Notes under the pieces: model-generated
Told to the model about the DNA's origin: nothing
Databases searched by the model: none
What the model saw: the letters and a program-made list of their open reading frames with translations, nothing else
Program-made: the position numbers and the translations under genes
Assembly (NCBI GenBank): GCA_017522685.1
Contig: JAFWYN010000020.1
Span: 1-14,623, forward strand
Direction: 5' to 3'
Origin: Lachnospiraceae bacterium
GTDB taxonomy: Bacteria; Bacillota_A; Clostridia; Lachnospirales; Lachnospiraceae
DNA length: 14,623 nucleotides
In this document: positions 14,418 to 14,623 of the stretch, one piece after another
Position numbering within the stretch: the stretch's first letter is position 1
Layout of the letters: the number at the start of each line of letters is the position of its first letter

Positions 14418-14623
14418 ATGAAGTGTTACCGTTGTGGTGCCACTCTTACGCAGCATGATTTTTGTACTGCCTGTAAATGCGATGTGAGACAGTACAAGCT
14501 TATCATCGAGGCCTCCAACCGTAAATATAACGAGGGCTTAGAGAAGGCACAGATTAGGGATTTAACAGGCGCTGTTACTGCTTTAAAACAGAGCCTTAAA
14601 TTAAATAAAGAGCATGTGGATGC
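14418..14623 (+). CDS. Zinc-ribbon and TPR-like protein, N-terminal part
   Basis: Partial gene; 68 residues are in the window and it continues past the right edge. It opens with a zinc ribbon, MKCYRCGATLTQHDFCTACKCD, holding Cys pairs at 3/6 and 16/19 (and Cys21), followed by a helical segment (YNEGLEKAQIRDLTGAVTAL and on, about 36-68) with the small-residue spacing of a TPR repeat. AGGAG (14406-14410) lies seven bases before the ATG. Such ribbon-plus-TPR proteins often continue with a membrane helix and more repeats in Clostridia, but that part is not visible. Function unknown; protein-protein interaction is likely. Confidence 0.75.
   Translation, partial: MKCYRCGATLTQHDFCTACKCDVRQYKLIIEASNRKYNEGLEKAQIRDLTGAVTALKQSLKLNKEHVD

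Overview
The window looks like chromosomal DNA of a low-to-moderate GC Gram-positive anaerobe of class Clostridia, most likely a Lachnospiraceae-type organism. This rests on strong AGGAGG-type ribosome binding sites, tightly packed short-overlap operons, a zinc-ribbon valyl-tRNA synthetase, and a monoderm-style Tad pilus locus without a secretin. The species cannot be named from the sequence alone.

Left edge (1-712): a divergent pair. A CYTH-domain (triphosphate tunnel metalloenzyme) gene runs leftward off the window, and a DJ-1/PfpI-family gene runs rightward.

Centre (about 720-10154): one compact, nine-gene rightward operon for a Tad/Flp-type pilus. In order it encodes a CpaF/TadA-like ATPase, TadB-like and TadC-like membrane platform proteins, a small Flp1-like pilin, two TadE-like single-pass pseudopilins, a CpaB/RcpC-like SAF protein, a 1487-residue secreted modular protein, and a TadV/CpaA-like prepilin peptidase. 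Neighbouring genes overlap or lie within 16 bases, which suggests co-transcription and translational coupling. The large secreted protein has a signal peptide, a cysteine ribbon, two InlB/Listeria-Bacteroides (Flg_new-type) repeats, a glycine-rich domain split by a large insertion, and Ig/Fn3-like modules. It is the best candidate for the pilus-linked adhesin and the most unusual element here. The operon leader carries a perfect 9-bp hairpin that buries the first Shine-Dalgarno sequence and is followed by a T-tract. A second, perfect 10-bp hairpin lies just after the pilin gene.

Right part (10206-14623): housekeeping genes valS and folC (overlapping), then a 51-residue unknown and the start of a zinc-ribbon/TPR-like protein that runs off the window. 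valS follows the pilus operon by only 51 bases. It has its own promoter candidate inside the end of the peptidase gene and no room for a T-box leader.

There is no gene-free stretch above 300 bases. I saw no tRNA, rRNA, CRISPR, insertion sequence, phage gene or attachment site.
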